A stretch of DNA of 64,000 nucleotides from CAWEFA01 sp963851385 (GTDB lineage: Bacteria > Bacteroidota > Bacteroidia > Bacteroidales > DTGW01), in the NCBI GenBank assembly GCA_963851385.1, contig CAWKPE010000012.1, forward strand, positions 278,880 through 342,879, read 5' to 3'. The position numbers and the translations under genes were made by a program. Each line of letters starts with the position of its first letter. The stretch's first letter is position 1. Of this stretch, positions 1-8,832 are shown piece by piece. The notes beneath the pieces are model-generated. The model saw only the letters and a list, made by a program, of their open reading frames with translations. It was not told the origin of the DNA and ran no database searches.

Positions 1-293
1 GGATTAATAAATTCATATACCAACATGCCCTTTGAACGATTGTTATATTCTATCAGCATTTCTTTAAAATCTTTTTTTACCTGTTCAACGTAGGGAGGAA
101 GATCTTCCGAGAAATATGCCTTAACTGTAACAGGTTCAGGAAGGTTTTTTAAGAGTTCTTTTGTGGCCTTACTTAAAGTGTATTGATGATTTTCACTAAA
201 GTCCAGTCTTAAGAAAAAACTTTGGGAAATCAGGTTGGCAATAACTATAATTGCAGCAACCAATAAAATTGAGATATAAAGCTTATTTTTCAT
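1..293 (-). CDS. gldG: GldG, gliding-motility ABC transporter auxiliary protein (N-terminal part only)
   Basis: The reverse strand reads from an ATG at 293 through about 97 codons to the window edge without a stop. The product starts with a short basic stretch and one hydrophobic helix (roughly residues 5-22) ending near LISQSFFLRLDFS, then DFSENHQYTLSKATKELL. This is the usual start of the GldG/ABC-transporter auxiliary family, in which an N-terminal membrane anchor precedes a large periplasmic domain. It lies 62 nt downstream of gldF on the same strand, the conserved gldF-gldG order of Bacteroidota. GldG is thought to work with GldA and GldF in a membrane ABC complex needed for gliding. The C-terminal part lies outside the window. 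Confidence 0.8.
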   Translation of the reverse strand, partial: MKNKLYISILLVAAIIVIANLISQSFFLRLDFSENHQYTLSKATKELLKNLPEPVTVKAYFSEDLPPYVEQVKKDFKEMLIEYNNRSKGMLVYEFIN

Positions 294-355
294 ATATTTA
301 TTTTCTTAATATTTTTATCTGAGATTATAATGTGCAAGTATTCAATCTTATTATC

Positions 356-1084
356 TTATCCTGTAACTTTTCGTTTAGATAAACTCGTTTCTGCAAGTAC
401 TAATCCAAAAAATATCACAGACAAAAAATAAATAATATCTTTCGAATCGATAACTCCCCTTTGAATACTTTCATAATGATTAAACAGGCTTAATGTGTTT
501 AGTAATTCTCCAAAAAAGCCAGTCATACTTCTTGCTAATAATTCAAATATAATATGAAAAAAGAGACAAATAAATATGGTTGCAAGGAAAGCAACAATTT
601 GGTTACTTGTAATTGAACTTAAAAATAATCCAATGCTAATATAAGCAGCACTCATAAGAATAAGTCCTAAATAACCGCAAACAACTTGTCCCATATCCAG
701 ATTACCAATATTAGCAACAGTAATCACATAAGGTAAGGTAAACGCTAAAGCAATACAAATAAGCAAAAGAGCACCAAGAAATTTACCTATAAGAACTTGC
801 CTGTCTGTCACAGATTTAGTAAGTAATAATTCAATAGTGCCGGTTTTTCGTTCTTCAGCAATCATTCGCATAGTTAAAGCAGGTATGAAAATCAGCAGGC
901 TCCAGTATGCAGAAAAAGAAAAGAAATCACTTAATGTTGCTTGTCCTTCAAAAAAAATATTATTCCCGTAAAGCCAGGTAAAAAACCCGCAGAATCCCAG
1001 GAATAATGCTAAAAGGACATAAGCTATCAGTGAATCGAAAAATGAATTTAATTCTCGTTTTGTAATTATCCAAATAGGTTTCAT
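356..1084 (-). CDS. gldF: GldF, gliding-motility ABC transporter permease
   Basis: This is a 242-residue polytopic membrane protein of the ABC-2 permease family with about six hydrophobic segments. The cytoplasmic stretch MIAEERKTGTIELLLTKSVT is the usual ABC-2 signature after the second helix. It starts MKPIWIITKRELNSFFDS, the common opening of gliding permeases. It is followed by gldG on the same strand and preceded by the ATPase gene gldA, so ATPase, permease and auxiliary protein form one gene set. In known gliding Bacteroidota this complex supports cell-surface motility and may help the T9SS machinery. Function here is inferred from the family and the gene order. Confidence 0.88.
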   Translation of the reverse strand: MKPIWIITKRELNSFFDSLIAYVLLALFLGFCGFFTWLYGNNIFFEGQATLSDFFSFSAYWSLLIFIPALTMRMIAEERKTGTIELLLTKSVTDRQVLIGKFLGALLLICIALAFTLPYVITVANIGNLDMGQVVCGYLGLILMSAAYISIGLFLSSITSNQIVAFLATIFICLFFHIIFELLARSMTGFFGELLNTLSLFNHYESIQRGVIDSKDIIYFLSVIFFGLVLAETSLSKRKVTG

Positions 1085-1187
1085 GTGTTTAAAGATTTTA
1101 GTAGCTCCTTCCTAACCCTCCCCAAAGGTGATGGAATAAGTCAGAGCATTAATTTAATTAATAATATCATATTATATTTTTCAAATT

Positions 1188-1204
1188 CCTCCCCTTCGGG
1201 GAGG
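1188..1204. repeat. Small perfect hairpin between gldA and gldF
   Basis: Two perfect 7-bp arms (CCTCCCC and GGGGAGG) are separated by TTC. The hairpin sits in the 133-nt gap between gldA and gldF. A related CCTCCCC-rich half-site occurs at about 1115-1122. GC-rich hairpins of this kind are scattered between genes in many Bacteroidota genomes. It may affect the relative expression of gldA and gldF, but no U-run makes it a clear terminator. Confidence 0.5.
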
Positions 1205-1217
1205 TTAAGTGGGGCAT

Positions 1218-2147
1218 TTAATTTATTGTCAATTCTCTAAAAATATCTTCAAGTTTGGCTTCTGAAACAGCCATTTCTGTCAGAATCCATTTATTTTGAA
1301 CGCAAAGGTTAAAAACCTCACGTCGCGAGGTGCAACCGGGACGGCTTTGAACTTCGAAACGGTTTTTATTACGATCAATAAAATCTACCATTGCAACAGT
1401 TGACAATCCTTGCAGAGCTTTAAATATCATGTTAGGTTCGCCATCTTCAATTTTAATCACCAGGGTTTCCTGGCCTTGTGCCTGGTTTCGCAAAGTATCA
1501 GCAGTGCCATCAGCAACTATTTTACCATTATTAATTATCATAATCCTGTCGCAGGTTGCCTCAACTTCAGGAAGAATATGTGTACTTAGAATTACAGTTT
1601 TTTCACGACCCAATTCACGAATTAATCTTCTAATTTCAACAATTTGATTTGGATCCAAACCAGTTGTAGGTTCATCGAGAATTAAAATATCCGGATTATG
1701 AATCATGGCTTGTGCAAGCCCAACACGCTGACGAAATCCCCGGCTGAGTTCTCCAATTTTTTTATGTTTTTCGGAATTTAATCCGCAAACTTTAACCATT
1801 TCTCTAATCCTGTCAGGCACATGTTTTTTCTCTACACCCTGCAATGCAGCTGCAAATTCAAGATAATCAATTACTGGCATATCCAGATATAAAGGATTGC
1901 TTTCCGGAAGGTATCCAATGTGCTTTTTAATAATGTCAGCATTATCACGGACAGATTGACCTCCAATGATGACATCTCCTTCATCACAATTCAGGTAGTT
2001 AGTAATAATTTTCATTGTAGTAGTTTTACCTGCTCCGTTAGGCCCCAGGAAGCCGAGAATTTCTCCGGTTTTTACTTCAAATGAAATATTATCAACCGCT
2101 TTGGTATAACCGTACTTTTTTGTTAATTTATCAACTTTAATATCCAT
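1218..2147 (-). CDS. gldA: GldA, gliding-motility ABC transporter ATP-binding subunit
   Basis: This 309-residue ABC ATPase has all expected motifs: Walker A GPNGAGKTT (about residue 36), the ABC signature LSRGFRQRVG (about 134), and Walker B ILILDEPTTGLD (about 155), followed by the H-loop STHILPEVE. The C-terminal ~90 residues form the accessory domain and end in LEDIFRELTIN, a hallmark ending of GldA proteins. It lies upstream of gldF and gldG on the same strand. GldA powers the GldAFG complex required for gliding in Flavobacterium. A second GldA-like ATPase is encoded at 51467-52378 without a permease beside it. Confidence 0.9.
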   Translation of the reverse strand: MDIKVDKLTKKYGYTKAVDNISFEVKTGEILGFLGPNGAGKTTTMKIITNYLNCDEGDVIIGGQSVRDNADIIKKHIGYLPESNPLYLDMPVIDYLEFAAALQGVEKKHVPDRIREMVKVCGLNSEKHKKIGELSRGFRQRVGLAQAMIHNPDILILDEPTTGLDPNQIVEIRRLIRELGREKTVILSTHILPEVEATCDRIMIINNGKIVADGTADTLRNQAQGQETLVIKIEDGEPNMIFKALQGLSTVAMVDFIDRNKNRFEVQSRPGCTSRREVFNLCVQNKWILTEMAVSEAKLEDIFRELTIN

Positions 2148-2258
2148 AAAATGAAGTTAATGTTATTAATAAAATTTTATTCATAAATTTAGTTTCAATC
2201 AAATTTTTCGCAATATAATTAATTCTTTTTACCCAATCTCCAAACACTAATAAATAAT

Positions 2259-2300
2259 AACCCCCGCGAAGTGTCTTTTGAGACCCTGCGCAGGGGGGTG
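2259..2300. repeat. GC-rich imperfect palindrome
   Basis: The arm ACCCCCGCG (2260-2268) pairs with CGCAGGGGGGT (2289-2299) after a 2-nt bulge, leaving about 20 nt as loop. It is strikingly GC-rich against an AT-rich background and sits in the gap upstream of gldA and downstream of the hypothetical gene at 2369-2968. It resembles REP-like intergenic palindromes. A terminator role for the minus-strand gene is possible, but there is no strong T-tract. Confidence 0.45.
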
Positions 2301-2368
2301 AATATTTAAGTTGAATCAGGATTTTTAAACTTTTTCTTCAAAAATTGCAAATGTTTCATATCCTGATT

Positions 2369-2968
2369 CTATAATTCAATTCCTTTATTATAATTTTCCT
2401 GCTGTGGCAATACTTTTGGCTGAGGTTGGGGTTGTGATGAAATGGAATCTTCGGGTGTCTTAAATAAAGGTTTGTTATTGTTAGGAATAGTATTAAAAAA
2501 ATGTTCAAATAAAGCTTCATTTTTACGCATCATTTCCTCCATTTCTTTCATGACATTATTATGATATTCATAAAAGTGTGAATCAAAAATATCTCCAAAG
2601 AATAAGCTATCATTATCTAAAAAATCATTATTGAGTGAAAATGCTGAATCAATTCCAAACGAATTATTGCCATACTGTTTATCTTGAAATTGTTTTTCAA
2701 TGTTTTGAAAAATTGAATCTCTTTCATCAGGATTAATATTGTTGCCAGACCAGGTAGAAATATAAGTTGAATCGTAACTGGTTATGTTGCCGTTTTTATC
2801 AGTTTGCTTTTTCACACTAATTTGCACATTAGGTTTATTGTTTTTACAATCATTTATTTGTGCCATTGTTTCAAAGTTTATTGAAATAACTAAAACTCCG
2901 AAAATAATTATCAAGTTTCCTAAAGCTAAATACCTGAATTTTGTTTTTGTTTTCATATCCCTATTCAT
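2369..2968 (-). CDS. Hypothetical exported or membrane-anchored protein
   Basis: I do not recognise the family. The 199-residue product has a basic N-terminus and one hydrophobic stretch (about residues 15-32, ending NFETMAQ), which could be a signal peptide or anchor. The rest is hydrophilic, rich in Asn, Asp and Ser, with an acidic middle (SFGIDSAFSLNNDFLDNDSL). A short helical segment MKEMEEMMRKNEALFEHFF follows, and the C-terminus is rich in Pro and Gln. The start could also be Met5. It stands alone between gldA and a 460-nt gap, so its context gives no functional clue. Confidence 0.6.
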   Translation of the reverse strand: MNRDMKTKTKFRYLALGNLIIIFGVLVISINFETMAQINDCKNNKPNVQISVKKQTDKNGNITSYDSTYISTWSGNNINPDERDSIFQNIEKQFQDKQYGNNSFGIDSAFSLNNDFLDNDSLFFGDIFDSHFYEYHNNVMKEMEEMMRKNEALFEHFFNTIPNNNKPLFKTPEDSISSQPQPQPKVLPQQENYNKGIEL

Positions 2969-3430
2969 TATATTAAAATATAGAATATTGAATCTGAAAA
3001 TTTAAAATGTGATGTTGCAAAAATATAAAAATCATTATAGGGCGTGCAACAGCTTTAAAATGGCTTAACTCATTTTAACAATGTTTAACAAACAATTTAA
3101 ATATATCTCTGCCAAAAATCAATGTCAAAAAGCAATAGCCACATTTCCCCTTTGAAGGTAATTACGCTGACTAAAAAACATTTAAGAAAATATCGAATAA
3201 GGAATTATAAAATGTGAAGTAGTTGATTTACTTCATCCCGAAGCATCAAATACGCGCCAAGCTAAGAAACATAAGTTCTTTATATAAGTTATTCTAAAGG
3301 CACGTAGGGCCGGAATATTGGTAGCCCTTATGTTAGTTCCATTGCCTTTGAAGAGGGCAAGGAGATATACTGTAAATATTAATTACATTATAATTTGAAT
3401 TTTAAAAAGTTCGTAAAACTACACTTTTTA
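2969..3430. other. Intergenic stretch, nothing identified
   Basis: This 462-nt gap between the start of the hypothetical gene and the end of the S41 protease gene has no convincing ORF or RNA gene. The only structure seen is a weak 6-bp inverted repeat, GAAGTA (3216-3221) with TACTTC (3229-3234). Confidence 0.5.
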
Positions 3431-5050
3431 TTAATTTTCACTTCGTGCTGAAAGAACTTCTACCGCTTTGTCAAGTGTACCATCAATTTCGCTGATTACC
3501 GGATAAAACCCGTCATTGTCAAAGAAATTACGGGCTATATAAGCTTTAACCTGAGTTTTAATAAGTTTACCTGAAACTTTTAATTCATTATTTTTAGGAT
3601 AAATTCCCTGTTTATTACAATAATTGATAAATTTTTCAAAAAACTTATCTTTATCAAGATACTCTATAAATGTTCCCAGGTTAGTAAGAGTTTTTAATTT
3701 AGAACGATTAGCATCACTATAATTAAAAGCAAACTTATAAATAAGGTTCATGTCACGTACTTCAAAATAGAATTTTGAAAAACCACTTGTATCGAAGGGA
3801 ACAAAAATATCAGGCATAATACCTCCACCCCCATAAACTGTTTTGCCTTTAGGTGTTTTATATTTCAAAGAGTCGTTAAAGTGAATACTGTCTCTATTTT
3901 CAAGTTCACCGTGCATATAACGATAATTTAAATCTTTAAAATAGTCTTCTTCACCGTGATTATATGGTTTTTGAATACAACGTCCGGTAGGTGTATAATA
4001 CCTCGCAACAGTAAGCCTTATTGCTGAGCCATCAGACAACATTGCCTGCTCCTGAACCAAACCCTTTCCAAAAGAACGGCGTCCAATAATTAAACCACGA
4101 TCATTGTCCTGTATGGCACCAGCAAATATTTCAGAAGCAGAAGCCGAATATTCATCAATAATTACAGCGAGATCCACATCCTTGCAAGTACCTGCAGCTG
4201 TAGCTTTGAAATCTTCACGTGGTTTAGCCCTACCCTTTGTATAGACTATCAATTCTCCTTCATTCAAAAACTGATCAGCCAGATTTATTGCGGCATCAAG
4301 ATATCCTCCACCATTTCCTCTCAAATCAAGGACTAATTTTTTTAATCCTTTGCTTTTTAATTTTTCTATAGCTGTATAAAATTCTTCGCTTGTTGTCCTT
4401 GCAAACTGAGAAATTTTAATATAACCAGTTAAATCATTTAGCATATAGGCAACATCAATACTGTATAAAGGAATTTTATTGCGTCTGATATCAAATACCA
4501 ATTCTCTTTTGCTGGTTGGCCTTTTTATAGTAACTTTCACAAAAGTGCCTTCAGGTCCTTTTAACTTTTTAACTATATTTTCACTGTTCATTTTTACACC
4601 TGCAACTATAATGCTGTCCACTTTCACAATCCGGTCACCAGGTAATATGCCAATAAGTGCTGAAGGACCGTTAGGTATTGTATTTATCACGATTACAGTA
4701 TCATTTAAAATGTTAAATTGCACTCCAATGCCACTAAAATTGCCTTCAAGAGGTTCATTTACTGATTGAATTTCATCTGCAGGAATATAAACCGAATGAG
4801 GATCTAAACCTTTCAGAAGAGTAACTATTGCATCATCGGTGAGTTTGGCCGGAGAAATTGTATCTACATATTCTTCTTCAATATATTTTAAGACATTGTT
4901 AAGTTTATCACTTTTAGGATAAAGCAAAATTCCGCTACCACTTAATTGCTGATGTTTGCAAATATTAAGTCCAATTAATATCCCAAACACTAAAGCTATT
5001 GAAATTATCAGTGGTAGATAGACCTTAAATTTTTTATCTTTATTTTCCAT
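3431..5050 (-). CDS. S41 family C-terminal processing peptidase (CtpA/Prc-like)
   Basis: This 539-residue serine protease has an N-terminal hydrophobic anchor (residues 11-29) and a PDZ domain around residues 85-170 containing SGIGVQFN and GILPGDRIVKVDS. The S41 catalytic domain follows, with the Ser-loop YSASASEIFAGAI and the catalytic Lys loop SFGKGLVQ. The length fits the Bacteroidota CtpA subgroup. Such enzymes act in the periplasm, where they trim or degrade proteins from the C-terminus, recognised through the PDZ domain. The gene lies 16 nt downstream of the dCMP deaminase gene on the same strand and is probably cotranscribed with it, a pairing common in Bacteroidota. The substrate is unknown. 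Confidence 0.9.
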   Translation of the reverse strand: MENKDKKFKVYLPLIISIALVFGILIGLNICKHQQLSGSGILLYPKSDKLNNVLKYIEEEYVDTISPAKLTDDAIVTLLKGLDPHSVYIPADEIQSVNEPLEGNFSGIGVQFNILNDTVIVINTIPNGPSALIGILPGDRIVKVDSIIVAGVKMNSENIVKKLKGPEGTFVKVTIKRPTSKRELVFDIRRNKIPLYSIDVAYMLNDLTGYIKISQFARTTSEEFYTAIEKLKSKGLKKLVLDLRGNGGGYLDAAINLADQFLNEGELIVYTKGRAKPREDFKATAAGTCKDVDLAVIIDEYSASASEIFAGAIQDNDRGLIIGRRSFGKGLVQEQAMLSDGSAIRLTVARYYTPTGRCIQKPYNHGEEDYFKDLNYRYMHGELENRDSIHFNDSLKYKTPKGKTVYGGGGIMPDIFVPFDTSGFSKFYFEVRDMNLIYKFAFNYSDANRSKLKTLTNLGTFIEYLDKDKFFEKFINYCNKQGIYPKNNELKVSGKLIKTQVKAYIARNFFDNDGFYPVISEIDGTLDKAVEVLSARSEN

Positions 5051-5066
5051 TTTACATGTATTATAG

Positions 5067-5501
5067 CTATGTTATTTGAATTATTTCAATGCCTGCCCTT
5101 TCAAGCAGTTTAAGTCCATCTTCGTTGCGGTATTTATCATTAAATACAACTCGGCGAATTCCTGATTGAATAATTAGTTTAGAACATTCTAAACAGGGAG
5201 AAGTTGTTATATACAGGGTAGAGTTTTCACTACTATTATTAGATTTTGCAACTTTGGTTATTGCATTGGCTTCAGCATGCAGAACGTAGGGTTTGGTTTT
5301 ATTTTCTTCATCTTCACAATTATTTTCAAAACCTGAAGGAGTGCCATTGTAACCATCCGAAATAATCATTCTGTCTTTTACAATTAGTGCTCCTACCTGT
5401 TTACGCTTGCAATATGAATTCTGTGCCCAAATACTTGCCATCTCAAGATAACGCCTGTCTAAGAGTTCCTGTTTCTCTATTTTACTATTATTTTCTTCCA
5501 T
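5067..5501 (-). CDS. Deoxycytidylate (dCMP) deaminase family protein
   Basis: This 144-residue zinc-dependent deaminase has the catalytic motif HAEANAI (zinc-binding His and the proton-shuttling Glu) and the second zinc motif PCLECSK. The segment SYCKRKQVGALIVKDRMIIS is typical of the dCMP/ComEB deaminase family. The expected reaction is dCMP to dUMP, which feeds thymidylate synthesis. It precedes the S41 peptidase gene on the same strand with a 16-nt gap. The start is supported by length and by the conserved start MASIWAQNSYCKR about 20 residues in. ComE-like family members exist, so the exact substrate is assigned by family only. Confidence 0.9.
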   Translation of the reverse strand: MEENNSKIEKQELLDRRYLEMASIWAQNSYCKRKQVGALIVKDRMIISDGYNGTPSGFENNCEDEENKTKPYVLHAEANAITKVAKSNNSSENSTLYITTSPCLECSKLIIQSGIRRVVFNDKYRNEDGLKLLERAGIEIIQIT

Positions 5502-5727
5502 TAATTAAAATACTTAACGATGATTGATCCAGAAAATTTTGCAAACTTAGCAACTATGATGTTAAATTCCATATATGAATACAGAATAAAAATTTAATAA
5601 TTGATATAAAAAAATATTCCATAATGACTTTAGGTAATAGTACAATTTAGGGTCTGTTTTTCATTCTTAATTTATATTAAGGCATCTCTGATAACCAAAT
5701 TTCAAAAATAATAGATGCAGGTTTCAT

Positions 5728-5779
5728 GATACAGGATGTAGTGATGTCGGGCTTTTTCTTGAATCCTGCATCCTGTATC
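5728..5779. repeat. Dispersed intergenic palindrome, copy 1
   Basis: The left arm GATACAGGATGTAG (5728-5741) and right arm CTGCATCCTGTATC (5766-5779) pair at 13 of 14 positions around a 24-nt loop. Related palindromes occur at 30507-30573, 32802-32862 and 42039-42087, all intergenic, sharing the idea GATACA-A/G-GAT pairing with ATCCTGTATC. The loop sequences differ, so the arms, rather than the whole element, are what is conserved. Confidence 0.65.
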
Positions 5780-5952
5780 TTATAATAAAAAATGAGTTTT
5801 TAGAAGTTCCCATCACATAAAATCTAATATAAAATATGACATATCATTTTTTATTCTATTTCAAAAAATAATGACGGCTTGCAAATTTACTGTTTATCTT
5901 CAACTTATGTTACTTATGCTTTCTTTTCGGCATCTTTAAATATGTTTTTTTG

Positions 5953-5981
5953 TTGAAAAGACCGAAAAATTTCTACTTTTA
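5953..5981 (+). promoter_or_regulatory. Probable promoter of the ROK kinase gene
   Basis: TTG at 5953-5955 and TACTTTTA at 5974-5981 are separated by 18 nt, close to the Bacteroidota -33 TTG and -7 TAnnTTTG pattern (the last base differs). The transcript would start near 5988, about 45 nt upstream of the ATG at 6034. Confidence 0.4.
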
Positions 5982-6033
5982 CGCCTTAAATAAAATCAAA
6001 TAAATATTTTGTATATCATAATTTTTTATTTTA

Positions 6034-6990
6034 ATGAAGGAAGTTGTTATTGGAGTTGATATTGGTGGTACTTTCACAAAGTACGGCATTATTGACAGAA
6101 ATGGTAATTGCTTAAAAGAAAACAGTATTAACACAAACTCTGGTAATGGAATCAAAGAATTTTTAAAAGATGCCACTAAAGCATTTAAGAATGATTTAGC
6201 CAAATTCAATGATGTTAAACTTAAAGGGATTGGTATTGGAGCTCCCAATGGGAATTATTATAACGGTACCATAGAATTTGCTCCTAATCTAAAGTGGAAA
6301 GGAATAATTCCATTGGTCAAACTTTTTAAAGAAAATTTTGATGTTCCTATTTTTCTCACTAACGATGCAAATGCTGCTGCAATTGGCGAAATGATTTATG
6401 GTAATGCAAAAGAACTTCGTGATTTCATAGTTATTACGTTAGGCACCGGACTGGGAAGTGGCATAGTATCGAATGGAGAACTGGTTTATGGTCATGATGG
6501 ATTTGCAGGTGAAATTGGTCATACCATTGTCAGGCATAATGGACGCCAGTGTGGTTGTGGCCGTCGGGGTTGTTTAGAAACTTACGCATCAGCCAGCGGA
6601 ATTAAACGAACTGTCTATAAATTGCTCGCCGATTCACTTGAAGATAGTGCATTACGTTCAGTTAGTTTTAATGAATTGTCAGCTGAAATGATTACTGAAG
6701 CCGCTAAGAACGGTGATAAGATAGCCCTGGAAGCCTTTGAATACACCGGCAGCATTTTAGGGCAAACTCTTGCAGATTCAATTGCATATACAAGTCCAAA
6801 AGTAATTTTCTTATTTGGCGGATTGGCAAAAGCAGGAGATTTGATATTAGAGCCAACCCGTAGATACCTGGAAAATAATATACTTAATATTTATAAAGGC
6901 AAGGTTAAAGTACTTATTTCAGGAATGGAAGAACTTAATGCCGCGATAATGGGTGCAGGTGCACTTGCCTGGAAAGAATTGGAAAAATAA
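6034..6990 (+). CDS. ROK family sugar kinase (glucokinase-like)
   Basis: This 318-residue protein opens with the phosphate-binding motif GVDIGGTFTKYGI. It has the catalytic Asp region LTNDANAAAIGE and the ROK zinc signature GEIGHT followed by CGCGRRGCLETYAS. This arrangement is typical of cytoplasmic ROK glucokinases that phosphorylate glucose or related hexoses with ATP. There is no N-terminal helix-turn-helix, so it is a kinase and not a ROK repressor. It is a single gene behind a probable promoter. The exact sugar (glucose, N-acetylglucosamine, N-acetylmannosamine) cannot be read from sequence. Confidence 0.9.
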   Translation: MKEVVIGVDIGGTFTKYGIIDRNGNCLKENSINTNSGNGIKEFLKDATKAFKNDLAKFNDVKLKGIGIGAPNGNYYNGTIEFAPNLKWKGIIPLVKLFKENFDVPIFLTNDANAAAIGEMIYGNAKELRDFIVITLGTGLGSGIVSNGELVYGHDGFAGEIGHTIVRHNGRQCGCGRRGCLETYASASGIKRTVYKLLADSLEDSALRSVSFNELSAEMITEAAKNGDKIALEAFEYTGSILGQTLADSIAYTSPKVIFLFGGLAKAGDLILEPTRRYLENNILNIYKGKVKVLISGMEELNAAIMGAGALAWKELEK

Positions 6991-7142
6991 TTTCCTGACA
7001 AATTATTTATTCCAAACTCTGACAATGACAGGGTTTTTGCCTTATTCTCATCTAATTTGGCCTTTGGATCATTCATTAGACTGGCAGACAGATTTTATTT
7101 TACAAAAGTGTTTATTAAAATAAAAAATCGGGAGGTCTCATT

Positions 7143-7862
7143 ATGGATAAAATCTTAAATCTTATACAGGATAGAAGATCCTCAGAAACATCGTTCGATG
7201 TCAACCATCAGGTTGCAAAAAAGGATTTATTGCAAATTTTAGAGGCAGGGCGTTGGACACCAACAGCTCACAATATGCAGAATTTTGAAATAGTTGTAAT
7301 TGATGATAAAAAGCTTTTGGAAGCTATTGGAAATATTAAACGTCCAATATCAGAAACATTTATTCGAGAGAATTATCAACAATTATCTTTTTCAGAAGAG
7401 GAACTACTCAGAAAGAAAACTGGTCTTTTAGGAACCATGTTTCCACCATCCTGGAGAAACCCGGATTTTAAATTGGACAGTGCCGATGAGAAAGCAAATT
7501 CATCAATGCAAAGACCTTTTCCAACTTGTCCTGTCATGCTGATTGTCGTATTTGATCCCGAAAAAAGAGCGCCTGCTTCGGAAGGTGACTTTTTAGGTAT
7601 TTTAAGTCTTGGTTGTGTTATGGAAAATATGTGGCTCATGGCACATTCTCTCGGGATTGGTTTTCAAATTTTAAGTTCCCTCAGTTCTGACGTGGCAGAA
7701 AATGAAATAAAAAAAATCCTCAATATACCTGAAAAATTAAAAGTTGCTTTTACCTGTCGTTTGGGTTATCCCGATTCAACACCTTCCAAATACATTAGAG
7801 TGCGCCGTGATATAAAAGATTTTGTTCACCTTAACAAGTATAGCAACATGGGCATGGATTGA
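7143..7862 (+). CDS. Nitroreductase family FMN oxidoreductase
   Basis: This 239-residue protein has the nitroreductase-fold start RRSSETSFD, the active-site segment EAGRWTPTAHNMQNFEIVVI (FMN contacts), and near the C-terminus GCVMENMWLMAHSLGIGFQI, the conserved helix in this family. A purine-rich site, GGGAGG, precedes the ATG by about 7 nt. Family members use FMN and NAD(P)H to reduce nitro compounds, flavins or quinones. An insert between residues 65 and 135 containing FPPSWRNPDFK makes it longer than minimal family members. The physiological substrate is unknown. Confidence 0.85.
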   Translation: MDKILNLIQDRRSSETSFDVNHQVAKKDLLQILEAGRWTPTAHNMQNFEIVVIDDKKLLEAIGNIKRPISETFIRENYQQLSFSEEELLRKKTGLLGTMFPPSWRNPDFKLDSADEKANSSMQRPFPTCPVMLIVVFDPEKRAPASEGDFLGILSLGCVMENMWLMAHSLGIGFQILSSLSSDVAENEIKKILNIPEKLKVAFTCRLGYPDSTPSKYIRVRRDIKDFVHLNKYSNMGMD

Positions 7863-7981
7863 TTTATTTAAATTAACTAATTTGCAAATAGACCTAATTT
7901 GTGTTTTTGTAGCTGGCAGATAATTTCATTAAATTTGCTAAAAATTAGTTTTACAAAATCAAATTTTAATACTATAGAATT

Positions 7982-8728
7982 ATGTACAAAATTGTTTTTT
8001 TACGTCATGGCGAGAGCGTTTGGAATAAAGAGAATCGGTTTACAGGATGGACAGACGTTGATTTATCGGAAAAAGGAATAGAAGAAGCTAAGAATTCCGG
8101 TAAAGTACTAAAAGCCGAAGGTTATACTTTCGATTTGACTTTCACGTCAACATTAAAAAGAGCAATCCGTACGCTCTGGCTTGCAATAGAGGAAATGGAT
8201 TTATTATGGGTACCTGTAATTAAAAGTTACACTTTGAATGAAAGACACTATGGAGCACTTCAGGGATTAAATAAAGCAGAAACTGCTGCCAAGCATGGTG
8301 AAGAACAGGTGAAAATATGGCGTCGTAGTTATGATGTGCCGCCTCCTGCGCTCGAAATTAATGATCCGCGTAATCCTGCTTTGTCTCCTATATATAAAGG
8401 TATAGATCCTAAAAATCTTCCTTTGACTGAATCATTGAAAAATACAGTAGCCCGGGCAGTTCCTTTTTGGGAAAGTACAATAATACCTGAAATAAAAGAT
8501 GGTAAAAAGATAATTGTTGCTGCACATGGTAATAGTTTGCGTGCTTTAGTAAAATATCTCGACAATGTTTCAGAAAAAGATATTGTTGAACTCAATATTC
8601 CTACCGGTATTCCACTGGTTTACGAACTTGATGCCAACATGAAACCTATTAAGAGTTATTATCTGGGAGATCAGGAAGCTATAAAGAAAGCAATGGAATC
8701 AGTGGCCAATCAAGGAAAAGCAAAATAG
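7982..8728 (+). CDS. gpmA: 2,3-bisphosphoglycerate-dependent phosphoglycerate mutase
   Basis: This 248-residue enzyme has the phosphohistidine motif LRHGESVWNKENRFTGW at the N-terminus, the second active-site region LNERHYGALQGLNK, and AAHGNSLRALVKYL near the C-terminus. Its length matches E. coli GpmA (about 250). It interconverts 3- and 2-phosphoglycerate in glycolysis and gluconeogenesis through a phosphohistidine intermediate primed by 2,3-bisphosphoglycerate. It stands alone, followed by a hairpin. Confidence 0.95.
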   Translation: MYKIVFLRHGESVWNKENRFTGWTDVDLSEKGIEEAKNSGKVLKAEGYTFDLTFTSTLKRAIRTLWLAIEEMDLLWVPVIKSYTLNERHYGALQGLNKAETAAKHGEEQVKIWRRSYDVPPPALEINDPRNPALSPIYKGIDPKNLPLTESLKNTVARAVPFWESTIIPEIKDGKKIIVAAHGNSLRALVKYLDNVSEKDIVELNIPTGIPLVYELDANMKPIKSYYLGDQEAIKKAMESVANQGKAK

Positions 8729-8757
8729 GAGAGAAGGGTCTTTTCCCCTCTCTCTAA
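8729..8757 (+). terminator. Hairpin immediately after gpmA
   Basis: GAGAGAAGGG (8729-8738) pairs with CCCCTCTCTC (8745-8754) at 9 of 10 positions around TCTTTT, starting at the last base of the gpmA stop codon. The T-tract after it is weak, so it could be a terminator or a 3'-end stabilising stem. Confidence 0.5.
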
Positions 8758-8832
8758 TATCTTTTCAAAGTGATGAGAAATGAATATGATACACTAATTA
8801 TTATAGTAATATTCCGATAGATTTTCCCTTAA

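Larger units (their letters stand above)
5502..6033. other. Divergent intergenic region, 532 nt
   Basis: This region separates the minus-strand deaminase gene from the plus-strand ROK kinase gene. It contains a dispersed palindrome (5728-5779) and a promoter-like sequence close to the ROK gene. No gene was found in it. Confidence 0.5.

Noticed and set aside
3216..3234. GAAGTA/TACTTC inverted repeat as an operator
   Set aside because: Six-bp arms in AT-rich DNA are expected by chance and lie far from either gene start.
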